Source: CAXBES01 sp963974915
Lineage (GTDB): Bacteria; Bacteroidota; Bacteroidia; Flavobacteriales; Flavobacteriaceae
Direction of reading: 5' to 3'
Assembly: GCA_963974915.1 (NCBI GenBank)
Contig: CAXBES010000011.1
Coordinates: 1 to 64,000 of the forward strand
Length of the DNA: 64,000 nucleotides
Shown: positions 43,468-52,524 of the stretch, piece after piece
Layout: each line of letters starts with the position of its first letter
How positions within the stretch are numbered: position 1 is the stretch's first letter
The notes under the pieces: model-generated
Database searches by the model: none
Told to the model about the DNA's origin: nothing
The model's input: the letters and a program-made list of their open reading frames with translations, nothing else
Program-made: the position numbers and the translations under genes

Positions 43468-43503
43468 CTCTTTACTAAAGGTTTTTTAAGATTAGTAAAA
43501 GAG
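43468..43503. repeat. Short hairpin after the repeat array
   Basis: CTCTTTACTAA (43468-43478) pairs with TTAGTAAAAGAG (43492-43503), with one bulged base. The function is unknown. Confidence 0.4.
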
Positions 43504-43635
43504 TTGACACACGAAGTAAACTCTCAGGTGTTTTTCAAAACTGGATTATGTACTCTCATATATTTAAATTCATTCTTTTTTTAGTAAAAACTCTAGTTTA
43601 TTCGTGTTTTACGTAGTTCAGTAGATATCTGGAAA

Positions 43636-43665
43636 TTCGTTAACGAATTATAATACTTATGTTTG
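43636..43665 (+). promoter_or_regulatory. Promoter candidate for the secreted protein gene
   Basis: TTC at 43636-43638 is followed after 19 bases by TATGTTTG at 43658-43665, an exact -7 match with a one-base change in the -33 element, 24 bases before the start codon. Confidence 0.5.
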
Positions 43666-43689
43666 TAGAACGTAAAACCATAAATTTAA

Positions 43690-44301
43690 ATGATGAGAAA
43701 ACAAACATTACTAATGCTATCCATGTTCATCGCTATTTCGGCTTTCGGACAAAAAATGAAAGTTAAGCAAGGAGATTTCGATTTTCTGAAGGGACAAACA
43801 GAGATTAATGTGGAGTTTAATTATGATAATCTAAAACTTTATAAGGATAATCGTTCTGAAGAAGCTTATGTTTCTGAAAGAACAGCCGAATTAGAAGAAA
43901 AGACCAAAGGAAAAGGAAAAGCCTGGGCAAAAAAATGGGAAGCAAGTAAGGAATTAATTTATGCTCCTAAATTTTTAGAATTGATGAATCGATATCTTCA
44001 GGAGGATTATAATATGTATTTCGAACAAGGTTTAACAGATGCAAAATATACTTTAATCGTTGATGCTACTTGGATGTATCCGGGATATAACGTGGGAGTT
44101 ATGCGTCAGCCGGCAAAACTTTCTACTACTATGAGATTTGTTGAAACCGCAAACCGTGACAATGTGTTATTGGAAATAACCGGAAAAAATGCCCCTGGAA
44201 ATCGATATGGTGGTACATTTAGTAATGAAGATCGTTTAGGAGAAGGATATGCTAAAACAGGTAAAACCCTAGCGGGAATGATCAAGAAGAAAATAAAATA
44301 A
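43690..44301 (+). CDS. Secreted protein of unknown function
   Basis: A 203-residue exported protein: signal peptide in the first 21 residues (ending AISAFGQ), no lipobox and no membrane helix in the mature part. The mature region is basic, with a KGKGKAWAKKWEASKE stretch and conserved-looking NRYLQEDYNMYFEQG and DATWMYPGYNVGVMRQPAKL segments. I do not recognise a characterised family. It has its own promoter and shares a terminator with the convergent halogenase-like gene. The next codon is also ATG, so the start may be three bases later. Confidence 0.75.
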   Translation: MMRKQTLLMLSMFIAISAFGQKMKVKQGDFDFLKGQTEINVEFNYDNLKLYKDNRSEEAYVSERTAELEEKTKGKGKAWAKKWEASKELIYAPKFLELMNRYLQEDYNMYFEQGLTDAKYTLIVDATWMYPGYNVGVMRQPAKLSTTMRFVETANRDNVLLEITGKNAPGNRYGGTFSNEDRLGEGYAKTGKTLAGMIKKKIK

Positions 44302-44322
44302 TCTATCGCAATTAGGATAATA

Positions 44323-44354
44323 AAAAAAAGCCGAATGTTGATTCGGCTTTTTTT
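44323..44354. terminator. Bidirectional terminator
   Basis: AAAAAAAGCCGAAT (44323-44336) pairs perfectly with 44341-44354 around GTTG, with A and T runs on both sides, so it can end transcription from both the secreted protein gene and the convergent halogenase-like gene. Confidence 0.88.
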
Positions 44355-45600
44355 ATTTAGCGGCACTCTCTCTTTCCATATCTATAACCCGCGCCACAGT
44401 TTTAACCAAACGATTGTGGTTCTTGACAAACGGATTGGTTTTGTCCCAAACATACCCCGCCAGAACAGCACAAATTTGCTTCTTAATCTCAGGATTTTCG
44501 GGCCTGTGGAAGAATATCTTCTGAAGGTTACCGGTGTACCATTCTTTTACATATGTTGAAAAAACATTTACACCTTCCTTAATATAACCCGAATATTCCT
44601 TTTCCCAGTCAACTTTTTCACCCTTCAGTTCTTTTGTGATCAACTTTGCCGAGAGCAGTCCCGATTCTGTTGCGAAGGTCACTCCCGAAGAAAACACAGG
44701 GTCTAAAAACTCTGCACTATTACCCGTTAGTGTATATCCCTTTCCGTAGAGCTGTTTAACCGATTTAGAGTAATTTTTAATTTCTATGGGATTGAACATA
44801 TAATCTAGTCCGTCAAAACGGTCATAATAATAGGTGGACATCTTCATCATTTCTTTTAGTTTTTCTGAAGAGCTTCCCTGATAAGATTCGAGTAGTTCGC
44901 TGGGACCCACAAAACCAATACTGGTAACACCGTTCGAAAACGGTATCACCCAAAGCCAAACATCATCGGTTACAACATCGAAGGTAATAAGAGTGCCCTC
45001 TCTTCCTACAGGGCGATCTGTTTCACGAACGTGCGTAAAAATGGACGAATGCTTAGGTAAAGCTGAAGGTTTATCGAGATCTAACAGTCTGGGCAGAACC
45101 CTTCCGAAGCCACTAGAATCAATGATATACTTCGCTTGAACTTTTGAGTTCTTGCCGGTTCCGTCCTTGATCGTTGTTACGGAAGATCCATCTTCAGAAA
45201 AAATAACATCTACAACTTCTTGTTCGAATGCTACATCTACGCCCATTTTTTCCAGCTCCCGGGTTAAGGTATGATCGAAATCGGCACGAGGTACCTGCCA
45301 GGTCCAATCCCATCCCGGAGTATGCTTTTTACTAAAATCGAAATCACAAACGACATCATTTTTTAGGAACCTTGCGCCCGCCTTTATTTCGAAATTCTGA
45401 GCTTTTAGGCAGTCTAGCAAACCAACTTCCTCAAAATGATCCATACATCTTGGAAGTAAGCTTTCCCCAATTACAAACCTTGGAAAGGTATTCTTTTCAA
45501 CTACTTTGATCTTAAATCCTTGCTTGTTTAAATACGAAGCAGCAACACATCCCGAGGGCCCTGCACCAATTATCAAAACGTCTATATGTGTATCATTCAT
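44353..45600 (-). CDS. Flavin-dependent halogenase-like FAD oxidoreductase
   Basis: FAD-binding enzyme of 415 residues in the geranylgeranyl reductase/tryptophan halogenase superfamily. The dinucleotide motif IGAGPSGCVAASYL is at residues 11-24, GESLLP at 45-50, a candidate catalytic lysine K73 in EIKAGARF, and WLWVIP at 215-220, which fits the WxWxIP signature of flavin-dependent halogenases. It diverges from the pigment operon with 110 bases between them, so it probably belongs to it. Chlorinated flexirubins are known, so halogenation of the aromatic head or resorcinol is plausible; a plain oxygenase or reductase is the alternative. Confidence 0.8.
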   Translation of the reverse strand: MNDTHIDVLIIGAGPSGCVAASYLNKQGFKIKVVEKNTFPRFVIGESLLPRCMDHFEEVGLLDCLKAQNFEIKAGARFLKNDVVCDFDFSKKHTPGWDWTWQVPRADFDHTLTRELEKMGVDVAFEQEVVDVIFSEDGSSVTTIKDGTGKNSKVQAKYIIDSSGFGRVLPRLLDLDKPSALPKHSSIFTHVRETDRPVGREGTLITFDVVTDDVWLWVIPFSNGVTSIGFVGPSELLESYQGSSSEKLKEMMKMSTYYYDRFDGLDYMFNPIEIKNYSKSVKQLYGKGYTLTGNSAEFLDPVFSSGVTFATESGLLSAKLITKELKGEKVDWEKEYSGYIKEGVNVFSTYVKEWYTGNLQKIFFHRPENPEIKKQICAVLAGYVWDKTNPFVKNHNRLVKTVARVIDMERESAAK

Positions 45601-45654
45601 ATGTATTGAGAATAGATTGAGTTACAATTTATTATATAGATAGGTTTATTATTA

Positions 45655-45662
45655 TAAATTTG
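45655..45662 (+). promoter_or_regulatory. -7 box candidate of the pigment operon
   Basis: TAAATTTG, an exact TAnnTTTG match, lies 48 bases before the ammonia-lyase start. No TTG is 19-21 bases upstream, so activation by a regulator might be needed. Confidence 0.4.
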
Positions 45663-45710
45663 CATTCGAAATTAACTATTTTTATTCTTTAAAAGTTTAT
45701 TCCATATTTA

Positions 45711-47237
45711 ATGTTAACAATAAAGGGAGAGTTAGGTACTGACGAATTTTACAGTGTTATTTTTGAAAATCAGTCCATAGCAATTGATAGCGAAGTTATA
45801 AATACTGTTCAAAAAAGTTTTGATTTTTTAAAAGATTTTTCAGAAAATAAGATCATTTACGGTGTTAACACTGGTTTTGGGCCGATGGCTCAATATAAAA
45901 TTAAGGATTCTCAACGTATTCAGCTTCAGTATAATCTTATTAGAAGCCATGCCTCCGGGACAGGTAACCCTATTTCGCCTATGTATGTAAAAGCGGCCAT
46001 GTTGGCTCGATTGAATACACTAAGCCTGGGGAATTCCGGTGTTCATGTTTCTGTTATCGAACTTATGACTTCCTTAATCAATAAAGACATAACTCCCTTA
46101 ATTTATGAACACGGTGGAGTAGGCGCAAGTGGAGATTTGGTTCAACTAGCACATATGGCGTTGGTTTTAATTGGAGAAGGTGAAGTATTCTACAAAGGAG
46201 AAAGGCGAAACACTAAAGATGTTTTTGAACTTGAAAACCTAGAACCCATTAAGGTCGAGTTGCGAGAAGGGCTGGCCATAATGAATGGAACCTCAGTAAT
46301 GACCGGAATTGGAGTTGTAAATACTATTTATACAAGGAGATTATTAAATTGGATGGTATCATGTTCTTCGGCGATAAATGAAATTGTTCAGGCATACGAC
46401 GACCATTTATCTCATGATCTCAATCAAACAAAAAGGCATGCCGGCCAACGTGAGATCGCAGCGCAAATGCGTGAACATTTAAAAGATAGTTCACTCACCA
46501 GAAAGAGAGAGCATCACCTATATAATGGTAATAATGAAGTCGCAGTTTTTGAAGAAAAAGTGCAGGAGTATTACTCGCTTCGATGTGTTCCTCAAATTCT
46601 TGGTCCGGTGTTAGATACATTAAATAATGTAGAGCGAATACTAATTGAAGAAGTAAACTCGGCTAACGATAACCCGATAGTGAATGTTGAAAAGAAGCAT
46701 GTATATCACGGTGGTAATTTTCATGGAGATTATGTATCTTTAGAAATGGATAAGCTCAAATTGGTTGTCGCCAAAATGAGTATGTTGGCTGAGAGACAAT
46801 TGAACTATTTACTGAATTCTAAATTAAACGATATTCTTCCCCCATTTGTTAATTTAGGAACTTTAGGTCTCAATTTTGGGATGCAGGGAGTGCAATTTAC
46901 CGCTACTTCTACAACTGCCGAAAACCAAATGCTCTCTAACCCAATGTATATCCATAGTATCCCCAATAATAATGACAATCAGGATATTGTAAGTATGGGA
47001 ACTAACGCCGCACTGATAACCAAAAAGGTAATAGAAAATGCCTTCGAAGTTGTTGCTATTGAGCTTATTACAGTTGTACAGGCAATAGAATATTTAAAAC
47101 TGCAGAACAGCGTTTCTTCAAAAACTAAAAAATTATATGAAGATATCAGACAAATAGTTCCTGTGTTTTCTGATGATGTCATTATGTATCCTTATGTTAA
47201 TAAAGTAAAAGAATATATTAGTAACACTAAAATTTAA
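45711..47237 (+). CDS. Tyrosine ammonia-lyase (aromatic amino acid lyase)
   Basis: Removes ammonia from tyrosine to give 4-coumarate, the aromatic starter of flexirubin-type pigments. The 508-residue protein has the cofactor-forming triad A139-S140-G141 (GGVGASGDLVQL), the catalytic tyrosine segment YGVNTGFGPMA and the SANDNPI and MGTNAALIT regions of the family. By memory of the sequence it closely resembles the characterised Flavobacterium tyrosine ammonia-lyase, including QYNLIRSHASGTG at the substrate-selectivity loop. Histidine as substrate is less likely because no histidine degradation genes are nearby. First gene of the long operon. Confidence 0.93.
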   Translation: MLTIKGELGTDEFYSVIFENQSIAIDSEVINTVQKSFDFLKDFSENKIIYGVNTGFGPMAQYKIKDSQRIQLQYNLIRSHASGTGNPISPMYVKAAMLARLNTLSLGNSGVHVSVIELMTSLINKDITPLIYEHGGVGASGDLVQLAHMALVLIGEGEVFYKGERRNTKDVFELENLEPIKVELREGLAIMNGTSVMTGIGVVNTIYTRRLLNWMVSCSSAINEIVQAYDDHLSHDLNQTKRHAGQREIAAQMREHLKDSSLTRKREHHLYNGNNEVAVFEEKVQEYYSLRCVPQILGPVLDTLNNVERILIEEVNSANDNPIVNVEKKHVYHGGNFHGDYVSLEMDKLKLVVAKMSMLAERQLNYLLNSKLNDILPPFVNLGTLGLNFGMQGVQFTATSTTAENQMLSNPMYIHSIPNNNDNQDIVSMGTNAALITKKVIENAFEVVAIELITVVQAIEYLKLQNSVSSKTKKLYEDIRQIVPVFSDDVIMYPYVNKVKEYISNTKI

Positions 47238-47241
47238 TACG

Positions 47242-48372
47242 ATGAAAAAAAATACCTTTTTAGTATTTGCGCTATTGTTGAATTTGAGCTTCATTTTTGC
47301 GCAAGAGCTTGCTCTGGTTAGAACAGACGATAAGTTTGGTTACATCGATAAATCCGGCGCTATGATCATTCAGCCTCAATTTGAAAAGGCAGGTGACTTT
47401 TCTGAGGGGTATGCTGCGGCATTTAAAGATGATAAGTGGGGTTATATCGATACTTCGGGTAGTTGGGTAATTCAGCCAACTTATGACAAAGTAAAGGCTT
47501 TTAGTTCGGGTTACGCACTGGTACTAAAGGATGACCAATGGAATTATATTAGTCCGTCGGGAACAGTATTAACCACCCCTGTTAAGGAAAAATATTACGA
47601 TTTTGATGAAAATGGTATCGCTTTTTATCGAGTTGACAAGAAATTAGGTCTTATGGGAACAGACGGGAAGGTATTTTTAGAGCCTACCTACGATGTGATC
47701 AAACCTTTTGTAGATGGATATGCAAGAGTTCGAAATGGAGATATGTGGGGAATGATAGACACATCAGGAAAAGTTTTTTTACCTATTGAATATTCCGAAC
47801 TGGGTGATTATAGTAAAACAGCAATTTGGGCGAGTAAAGGAGAAACTTTTGGAGTAATTAATAATGGCAATTTCACTGCAGTAGCAAATGCCGATAAAAT
47901 ATGGGATTTCACAAGTGATTCTAATCTAACCTACGCAAGAAGTGACAAAAAAGTTGGTTTTATCAATACAAAAGGGGAATGGGTAATTCAGCCTACTTTC
48001 AATAAGGCCAGAGCCTTTAATAACGGATTGGCTCCTGTAGCTAAAGGAAAAGAATGGGGATACATCAATGAAAAAGGAGAAGAAATTATTCCTTTTAACT
48101 ATAGAGACGCCGAAACATTTTCTGATGATAAACTTGCTCCGGTCAAGGAGAAAAAATTATGGGGCTTTATCGATTCTAGCGGAAAAATGGTTATCCCTGC
48201 AGAGTACGTAATAACGGCCGGCGGATTTTCGATCTTTAGTAAGAATAATTTAAAAGGTTTTAAAGACGGAGTTGCGCGGGTTAGAAAAGGCAAGGAATGG
48301 GGTTTTATCGATACCTCCGGAAATCCAATTGGCGGAAAATGGTACCAAAATGTTGAGAATTTTTCAAAATAG
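47242..48372 (+). CDS. Exported WG-repeat protein
   Basis: A 376-residue secreted protein (signal peptide ending IFAQ) made of about seven to eight WG repeats, each with the pattern WGYID-G--VI-P-YD-----F--G (for example KWGYIDTSGSWVIQPTYDKV). Such repeats form beta structures thought to bind other molecules. It lies four bases after the ammonia-lyase and 29 before the ketoreductase, so it is co-expressed with pigment synthesis. A role in anchoring or assembling the pigment in the envelope is speculative. Confidence 0.85.
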   Translation: MKKNTFLVFALLLNLSFIFAQELALVRTDDKFGYIDKSGAMIIQPQFEKAGDFSEGYAAAFKDDKWGYIDTSGSWVIQPTYDKVKAFSSGYALVLKDDQWNYISPSGTVLTTPVKEKYYDFDENGIAFYRVDKKLGLMGTDGKVFLEPTYDVIKPFVDGYARVRNGDMWGMIDTSGKVFLPIEYSELGDYSKTAIWASKGETFGVINNGNFTAVANADKIWDFTSDSNLTYARSDKKVGFINTKGEWVIQPTFNKARAFNNGLAPVAKGKEWGYINEKGEEIIPFNYRDAETFSDDKLAPVKEKKLWGFIDSSGKMVIPAEYVITAGGFSIFSKNNLKGFKDGVARVRKGKEWGFIDTSGNPIGGKWYQNVENFSK

Positions 48373-48401
48373 GTAGCGCTTAAGCCAAATAAAAGAACGG
48401 A

Positions 48402-49154
48402 ATGACAGAGAAAATTACCCCAAAGAAATACGCTTTAGTTACCGGTGGATCAAGAGGAATAGGGAGTGCAGTATGTATTCAACTAGCCAAAGATCACGAC
48501 TATGAAATATTAATTAATTACAACCGCAACGAAGAAGCTGCGAGAAATACCTTAAAGCTGGTCGAAGAAGCTGGCGGTTCCGGAGAAATTATCCAGTTCG
48601 ATGTTGTAGATGCTGAGAGTGTTACTTCCAAATTGGATGCTTGGCACGAATCTCATAAAGATTCCATTATTGAGATAGTGGTAAATAACGCCGGGATCAC
48701 GAAAGACGGATTGTTTATGTGGATGAAACCAGAGGACTGGCGAAGTGTAATAGATACAAGTCTTAATGGATTTTTCAATGTAACTAACTATGTAATTCAG
48801 AAGCTTTTAGTAAATCGCTACGGAAGAATAATAAATATGGTCTCGGTTTCAGGTTTGAAGGGTACTCCCGGTCAAACTAACTATTCTGCGGCAAAAGGAG
48901 CTGTAGTTGCAGCAACCAAGGCGTTGGCTCAAGAAGTTGCAAAACGAAATATAACAGTGAATGCTGTGGCTCCCGGTTTCATTAGAAGTGATATGACTGC
49001 AGACCTGGATGAAAAAGAATTAAAGAAAATGATTCCGGCGAACAGATTTGGAGAAGCCGAAGAGGTTGCACACGTAGTATCATTTTTAGCTTCAGAAAAA
49101 TCATCATATATTACGGGCGAAGTTATAAATATTAATGGAGGAATTTATTCTTAA
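48402..49154 (+). CDS. 3-oxoacyl-ACP reductase (FabG-like ketoreductase)
   Basis: Short-chain dehydrogenase of 250 residues that should reduce the beta-keto group on the growing polyene-ACP with NADPH. The cofactor motif is TGGSRGIGSA, the NNAG motif is present, and the catalytic S148, Y161 and K165 (YSAAK) are in place, with PGFIRSDMT after. Its place in the operon makes it the ketoreductase for aryl polyene chain extension, equivalent to ApeQ of aryl polyene clusters. Confidence 0.92.
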   Translation: MTEKITPKKYALVTGGSRGIGSAVCIQLAKDHDYEILINYNRNEEAARNTLKLVEEAGGSGEIIQFDVVDAESVTSKLDAWHESHKDSIIEIVVNNAGITKDGLFMWMKPEDWRSVIDTSLNGFFNVTNYVIQKLLVNRYGRIINMVSVSGLKGTPGQTNYSAAKGAVVAATKALAQEVAKRNITVNAVAPGFIRSDMTADLDEKELKKMIPANRFGEAEEVAHVVSFLASEKSSYITGEVININGGIYS

Positions 49155-49158
49155 AATC

Positions 49159-49165
49159 AGGAGGG
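49159..49165 (+). promoter_or_regulatory. Unusually strong Shine-Dalgarno sequence
   Basis: AGGAGGG lies four bases before the ATG at 49170. Most genes in this window, as in other Flavobacteriia, lack such a sequence, so this start may be treated differently by the ribosome. Confidence 0.7.
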
Positions 49166-49169
49166 ACAG

Positions 49170-50393
49170 ATGAGGCGAGTAGTTATTACAGGAATGGGGA
49201 TATATTCTTGTATCGGTAAGAATCTTTCCGAAGTAAAAGAGTCACTATATAATGGTACCTCAGGAATAATCTACGATGAGGATCGAAAAGATTTTGGCTA
49301 TCGATCACCTCTCACGGGAATGGTCGAGGAGCCTGATCTTAAAAGCTTTTTATCTCGAAGGGAGCGAATTAGCATGGGTGAGGAAGCTTGTTATGCTTAT
49401 GTTGCAACTCTGGAAGCCTTAAAAAATGCAGGAATAAGTCAGGAGTATCTCGATACCAATGAAGTGGGTATTCTCTACGGAAACGATAGTACGGCAAAAG
49501 CTGTTATAGAATCGGTTGATAAGATTAGAGAGAAAAAAGACACTACATTAGTGGGTTCCGGGGCGATTTTTAAAGCTATGAACTCTACGGTGACAATGAA
49601 TCTTTCTACGATCTTTAAACTGAAAGGGGTTAATTTTACAATTAGCGCGGCCTGCGCGAGTGGCTCGCATGCAATAGGAATGGCGTATCAACTTATAAAA
49701 AGTGGATTGCAAGATTGTATTATTGCCGGTGGAGCACAGGAAATAAATAAGATGGCGATGGGGAGTTTTGACGGTTTGGGGGTTTTCGCCATGAATTTAG
49801 AAGATCCTGCCAAAGCGTCCAGACCATTTGATAGAGATCGGGACGGACTGGTTCCCAGTGGTGGTGGTGCCAGCCTTATTATAGAAAGCTATGAATCTGC
49901 AGTTAAAAGAGGAGCACCTATTTTAGGAGAGATCATTGGCTATGGGTTTTCTTCAAATGGAGAACATATTTCTACACCTAATGTAGATGGTCCTGCTATT
50001 GCGATGAAAAAAGCCTTAGAACAGGCCAATATAAAACCTTCAGATGTTGATTATGTAAATGCACATGCTACTTCTACGCCTGTGGGAGACGCGAATGAAG
50101 CTAAGGCTATTTTTGAGGTTTTCGGAGAGAAGGGGCCGTATGTAAGCTCAACTAAATCTATGACAGGCCATGAGTGCTGGATGGCGGGTGCAAGTGAGGT
50201 TGTTTATTCGATGTTAATGATGGAGCATTCGTTCGTAGCACCAAATATAAATTTAGAAAACCCCGATGAGGCTGCTTCAAAATTAAACCTTGTTAACAAA
50301 ACGTTAAATAAAAAAATTGATGTATTTTTGTCCAATTCTTTCGGATTTGGTGGAACAAATTCAGCATTAATAATAAAAAAGTGCCCTAATTAA
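49170..50393 (+). CDS. Beta-ketoacyl-ACP synthase (FabF-like)
   Basis: Condensing enzyme of 407 residues. The Cys-His-His triad is intact: C162 in ISAACASGSH, the first histidine in VNAHATSTPVGD and the second in STKSMTGHECWMAG; the residues after the last histidine differ from the usual GHLLGAAG. It likely extends the aryl polyene or builds a fatty chain for the resorcinol. It is followed one base later by an ACP gene. The start is fixed by a strong Shine-Dalgarno sequence. Confidence 0.92.
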   Translation: MRRVVITGMGIYSCIGKNLSEVKESLYNGTSGIIYDEDRKDFGYRSPLTGMVEEPDLKSFLSRRERISMGEEACYAYVATLEALKNAGISQEYLDTNEVGILYGNDSTAKAVIESVDKIREKKDTTLVGSGAIFKAMNSTVTMNLSTIFKLKGVNFTISAACASGSHAIGMAYQLIKSGLQDCIIAGGAQEINKMAMGSFDGLGVFAMNLEDPAKASRPFDRDRDGLVPSGGGASLIIESYESAVKRGAPILGEIIGYGFSSNGEHISTPNVDGPAIAMKKALEQANIKPSDVDYVNAHATSTPVGDANEAKAIFEVFGEKGPYVSSTKSMTGHECWMAGASEVVYSMLMMEHSFVAPNINLENPDEAASKLNLVNKTLNKKIDVFLSNSFGFGGTNSALIIKKCPN

Positions 50394-50394
50394 A

Positions 50395-50637
50395 ATGACA
50401 AAAGAGGTAATTGTAGAAAAGATAAACTATTTTCTTGTAGACGAATTTGAAGTTGAACAAGAAGAGATTGCACCGCAAGCAAATCTTAAGGAAACCCTTG
50501 AGTTAGATAGTTTAGACTTTGTGGATTTAGTAGTTTCAATTGAAGCTAATTTTGGTGTTAAGCTAGTTGGTGAAGATTTCCTCAATGTGGTTACGCTTCA
50601 AGATTTTTATGACTTAATCGAAAATAAAATAAGTTAA
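50395..50637 (+). CDS. Acyl carrier protein
   Basis: An 80-residue carrier with the phosphopantetheine site S39 in LELDSLDFVDLV. It carries the growing chain for the pathway's ketosynthases and is one of two ACPs in the operon. It needs a phosphopantetheinyl transferase, which is not in the window. Confidence 0.93.
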   Translation: MTKEVIVEKINYFLVDEFEVEQEEIAPQANLKETLELDSLDFVDLVVSIEANFGVKLVGEDFLNVVTLQDFYDLIENKIS

Positions 50638-50655
50638 TATTTCCAAGATAGACGA

Positions 50656-51546
50656 ATGACCACGGAATGGGAAGGTAAATCCAGAGGTACTGTTTTAGGG
50701 TATCGAATTTTTATTTTCTTTATCCGAAATCTGGGGGTTCGTGCAGCATATTCACTTCTGTATTTTGTAGCTTTTTACTTTTGTTTTTTCGCAGGAAAGA
50801 GCACAAAGGCGATATTTTATTACCTAAACCGCCGCCTGGGTTATTCTAAGTTAAAAAGTGTGCTCAACATTTACAGAAGCTATTTTAAGTTTGGACAGAC
50901 TATTATAGACAAAGCTGCGATTTCGTCGGGTTTAAAAGATAAATTTACCTACGAATTTGATGGTGTAGAGAATATTGTAAAACTATTAGATGAAGGAAAG
51001 GGCGGGATATTAATTAGCGCTCATGTAGGGAATTTCGAAATTGCTGAGTTTTTCCTTGAAGAAATTGACTCAAGATCTCAAATCAATCTTGTGACTACCG
51101 ATGCCGAGCACCAAAATATAAAAGAATACCTTGAAAGCGTTACCACCAGATCGAATATCAAGTTTATTCTTATTCAGGAAGATCTTTCACATATCTTTCA
51201 AATAAACGGCGCACTTAGCAATGGTGAGTTAGTTTGTTTTACGGGAGATCGTTTTTTCGAAGGAACGAAGTATCTTTCAGGAGAACTAATGGGGAAAGAG
51301 GCTAAATTCCCTGCCGGACCTTTTCTGTTAGCTTCCAGGTTAAAAGTCCCGGTAGTATTTGTGTATGTGATGAAAGAAACATCTAAGCACTATCATTTAT
51401 ATGCGCGAACAGTTAAAGTTAAGCATCGAGATGCACGGGACTTACTCGTAAAATATACAAAAAGTGTAGAATGGATCTTAGGTAAATATCCTTTACAATG
51501 GTTTAATTATTTCGATTTTTGGGGTGAGAATAAAACGAAACAATAG
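50656..51546 (+). CDS. LPLAT / LpxL-like acyltransferase
   Basis: Membrane-associated acyltransferase of 296 residues in the lysophospholipid/lipid A acyltransferase superfamily. A hydrophobic N-terminal segment (about 15-45) anchors it, and the catalytic motif is SAHVGNFE (H-x4-E form). Acyltransferases of this kind occur in aryl polyene and flexirubin clusters, where they may join the polyene acid to its alcohol partner. Here the partner would be the dialkylresorcinol made by the next two genes, giving the ester of flexirubin. This role is inference. Confidence 0.85.
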   Translation: MTTEWEGKSRGTVLGYRIFIFFIRNLGVRAAYSLLYFVAFYFCFFAGKSTKAIFYYLNRRLGYSKLKSVLNIYRSYFKFGQTIIDKAAISSGLKDKFTYEFDGVENIVKLLDEGKGGILISAHVGNFEIAEFFLEEIDSRSQINLVTTDAEHQNIKEYLESVTTRSNIKFILIQEDLSHIFQINGALSNGELVCFTGDRFFEGTKYLSGELMGKEAKFPAGPFLLASRLKVPVVFVYVMKETSKHYHLYARTVKVKHRDARDLLVKYTKSVEWILGKYPLQWFNYFDFWGENKTKQ

Positions 51547-51598
51547 ATCATGGTAACTTTTTTATATTTAGAATCTATTTACTTAGAGCAGTGAAATT

Positions 51599-52519
51599 AT
51601 GAAAGAAGTACTTGTAGTTTATTATTCTCAAACGGGACAATTATTCAATATTCTGGAAAAGATTGTTTCAACGCTTTCTCATCAGGATGTGAATATCACT
51701 TATTACGAGATAGTTCCCGATAACGAATACGAGTTTCCCTGGAAAACAGACAATTTTTACGATGTGTTTCCTGAATCCTTTCTTCAAATTCCACAGGCTT
51801 TTAAATCGCCGAATGAAGAAATATTGGGTAAAAAATATGATCTCGTCTTATTGGGTTATACGGTGTGGTACCTTACACCGTCCATTCCGGTCAATTCGTT
51901 TATGAAGTCTGAATGGGCTAAAAAGCTTCTCAAAGATACTCCGGTTGTTACCGTTATTGCCTGTAGAAATATGTGGCTTATGGCACAAGAGAAGATGAAG
52001 AAGCTCTTACACGATTGTGATGCTAAATTAGTGGGAAACATTGCGCTTGTAGATAAAAATATTAATCATGTAAGTGTGATTACCATAATGCATTGGATGT
52101 TTAATGGGAAAAAGACAAAATTTCTGGGTGTTTTTCCAAAACCCGGAGTATCCGAGAAAGACATTCAAGCTGCTTCACGATTTGGGAAACCCATACAAAA
52201 TGCACTCTTATCGAACAATTTCAATAATTTACAAAAGCAGTTACTGGAATTAAAAGCGGTGAAAGTAAAACCTCTTTTAATAGCGACAGACAAAAGAGGT
52301 AACGTAGTTTTTTCAAAATGGGCTAACGCAATTATAAAAAAAGGGGGTCCCGGAGATCCAAAACGTAAGAAATGGCTCGGTTTTTTTAAATATTATTTGT
52401 TATTTGCAATCTGGGTAATAGCACCAATTGTTTTTGTTGTATTTTTACTCACTTATATCCCCATGAAAAGTAATATAGACAGAAACAAAAAGTATTTTGC
52501 ATCTGTCGACTCAAAGTAG
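51599..52519 (+). CDS. darA: Dialkylresorcinol condensing enzyme DarA
   Basis: A 306-residue protein that starts with a flavodoxin-like loop (VVYYSQTGQLFNILEKI) and ends with one C-terminal membrane helix (about 258-290). These match DarA, the aromatase/cyclase-like partner of DarB in 2,5-dialkylresorcinol synthesis. It is followed six bases later by darB, the conserved darA-darB pair that marks flexirubin and dialkylresorcinol clusters. Confidence 0.88.
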   Translation: MKEVLVVYYSQTGQLFNILEKIVSTLSHQDVNITYYEIVPDNEYEFPWKTDNFYDVFPESFLQIPQAFKSPNEEILGKKYDLVLLGYTVWYLTPSIPVNSFMKSEWAKKLLKDTPVVTVIACRNMWLMAQEKMKKLLHDCDAKLVGNIALVDKNINHVSVITIMHWMFNGKKTKFLGVFPKPGVSEKDIQAASRFGKPIQNALLSNNFNNLQKQLLELKAVKVKPLLIATDKRGNVVFSKWANAIIKKGGPGDPKRKKWLGFFKYYLLFAIWVIAPIVFVVFLLTYIPMKSNIDRNKKYFASVDSK

Positions 52520-52524
52520 GATTA

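Larger units (their letters stand above)
43029..43689. other. Non-coding repeat-bearing region between tRNA-Gln and the secreted protein gene
   Basis: No open frame of note lies in these 660 bases. They contain, in order, the tRNA terminator, a 21-bp perfect hairpin (43097-43148), an array of tandem repeats (43154-43465), a shorter hairpin (43468-43503) and a promoter candidate for the next gene. Confidence 0.75.

Noticed and set aside
45711..47237. Histidine ammonia-lyase of histidine degradation
   Set aside because: No hutU, hutI or hutG neighbours; the gene opens a pigment operon and closely resembles a known tyrosine ammonia-lyase.
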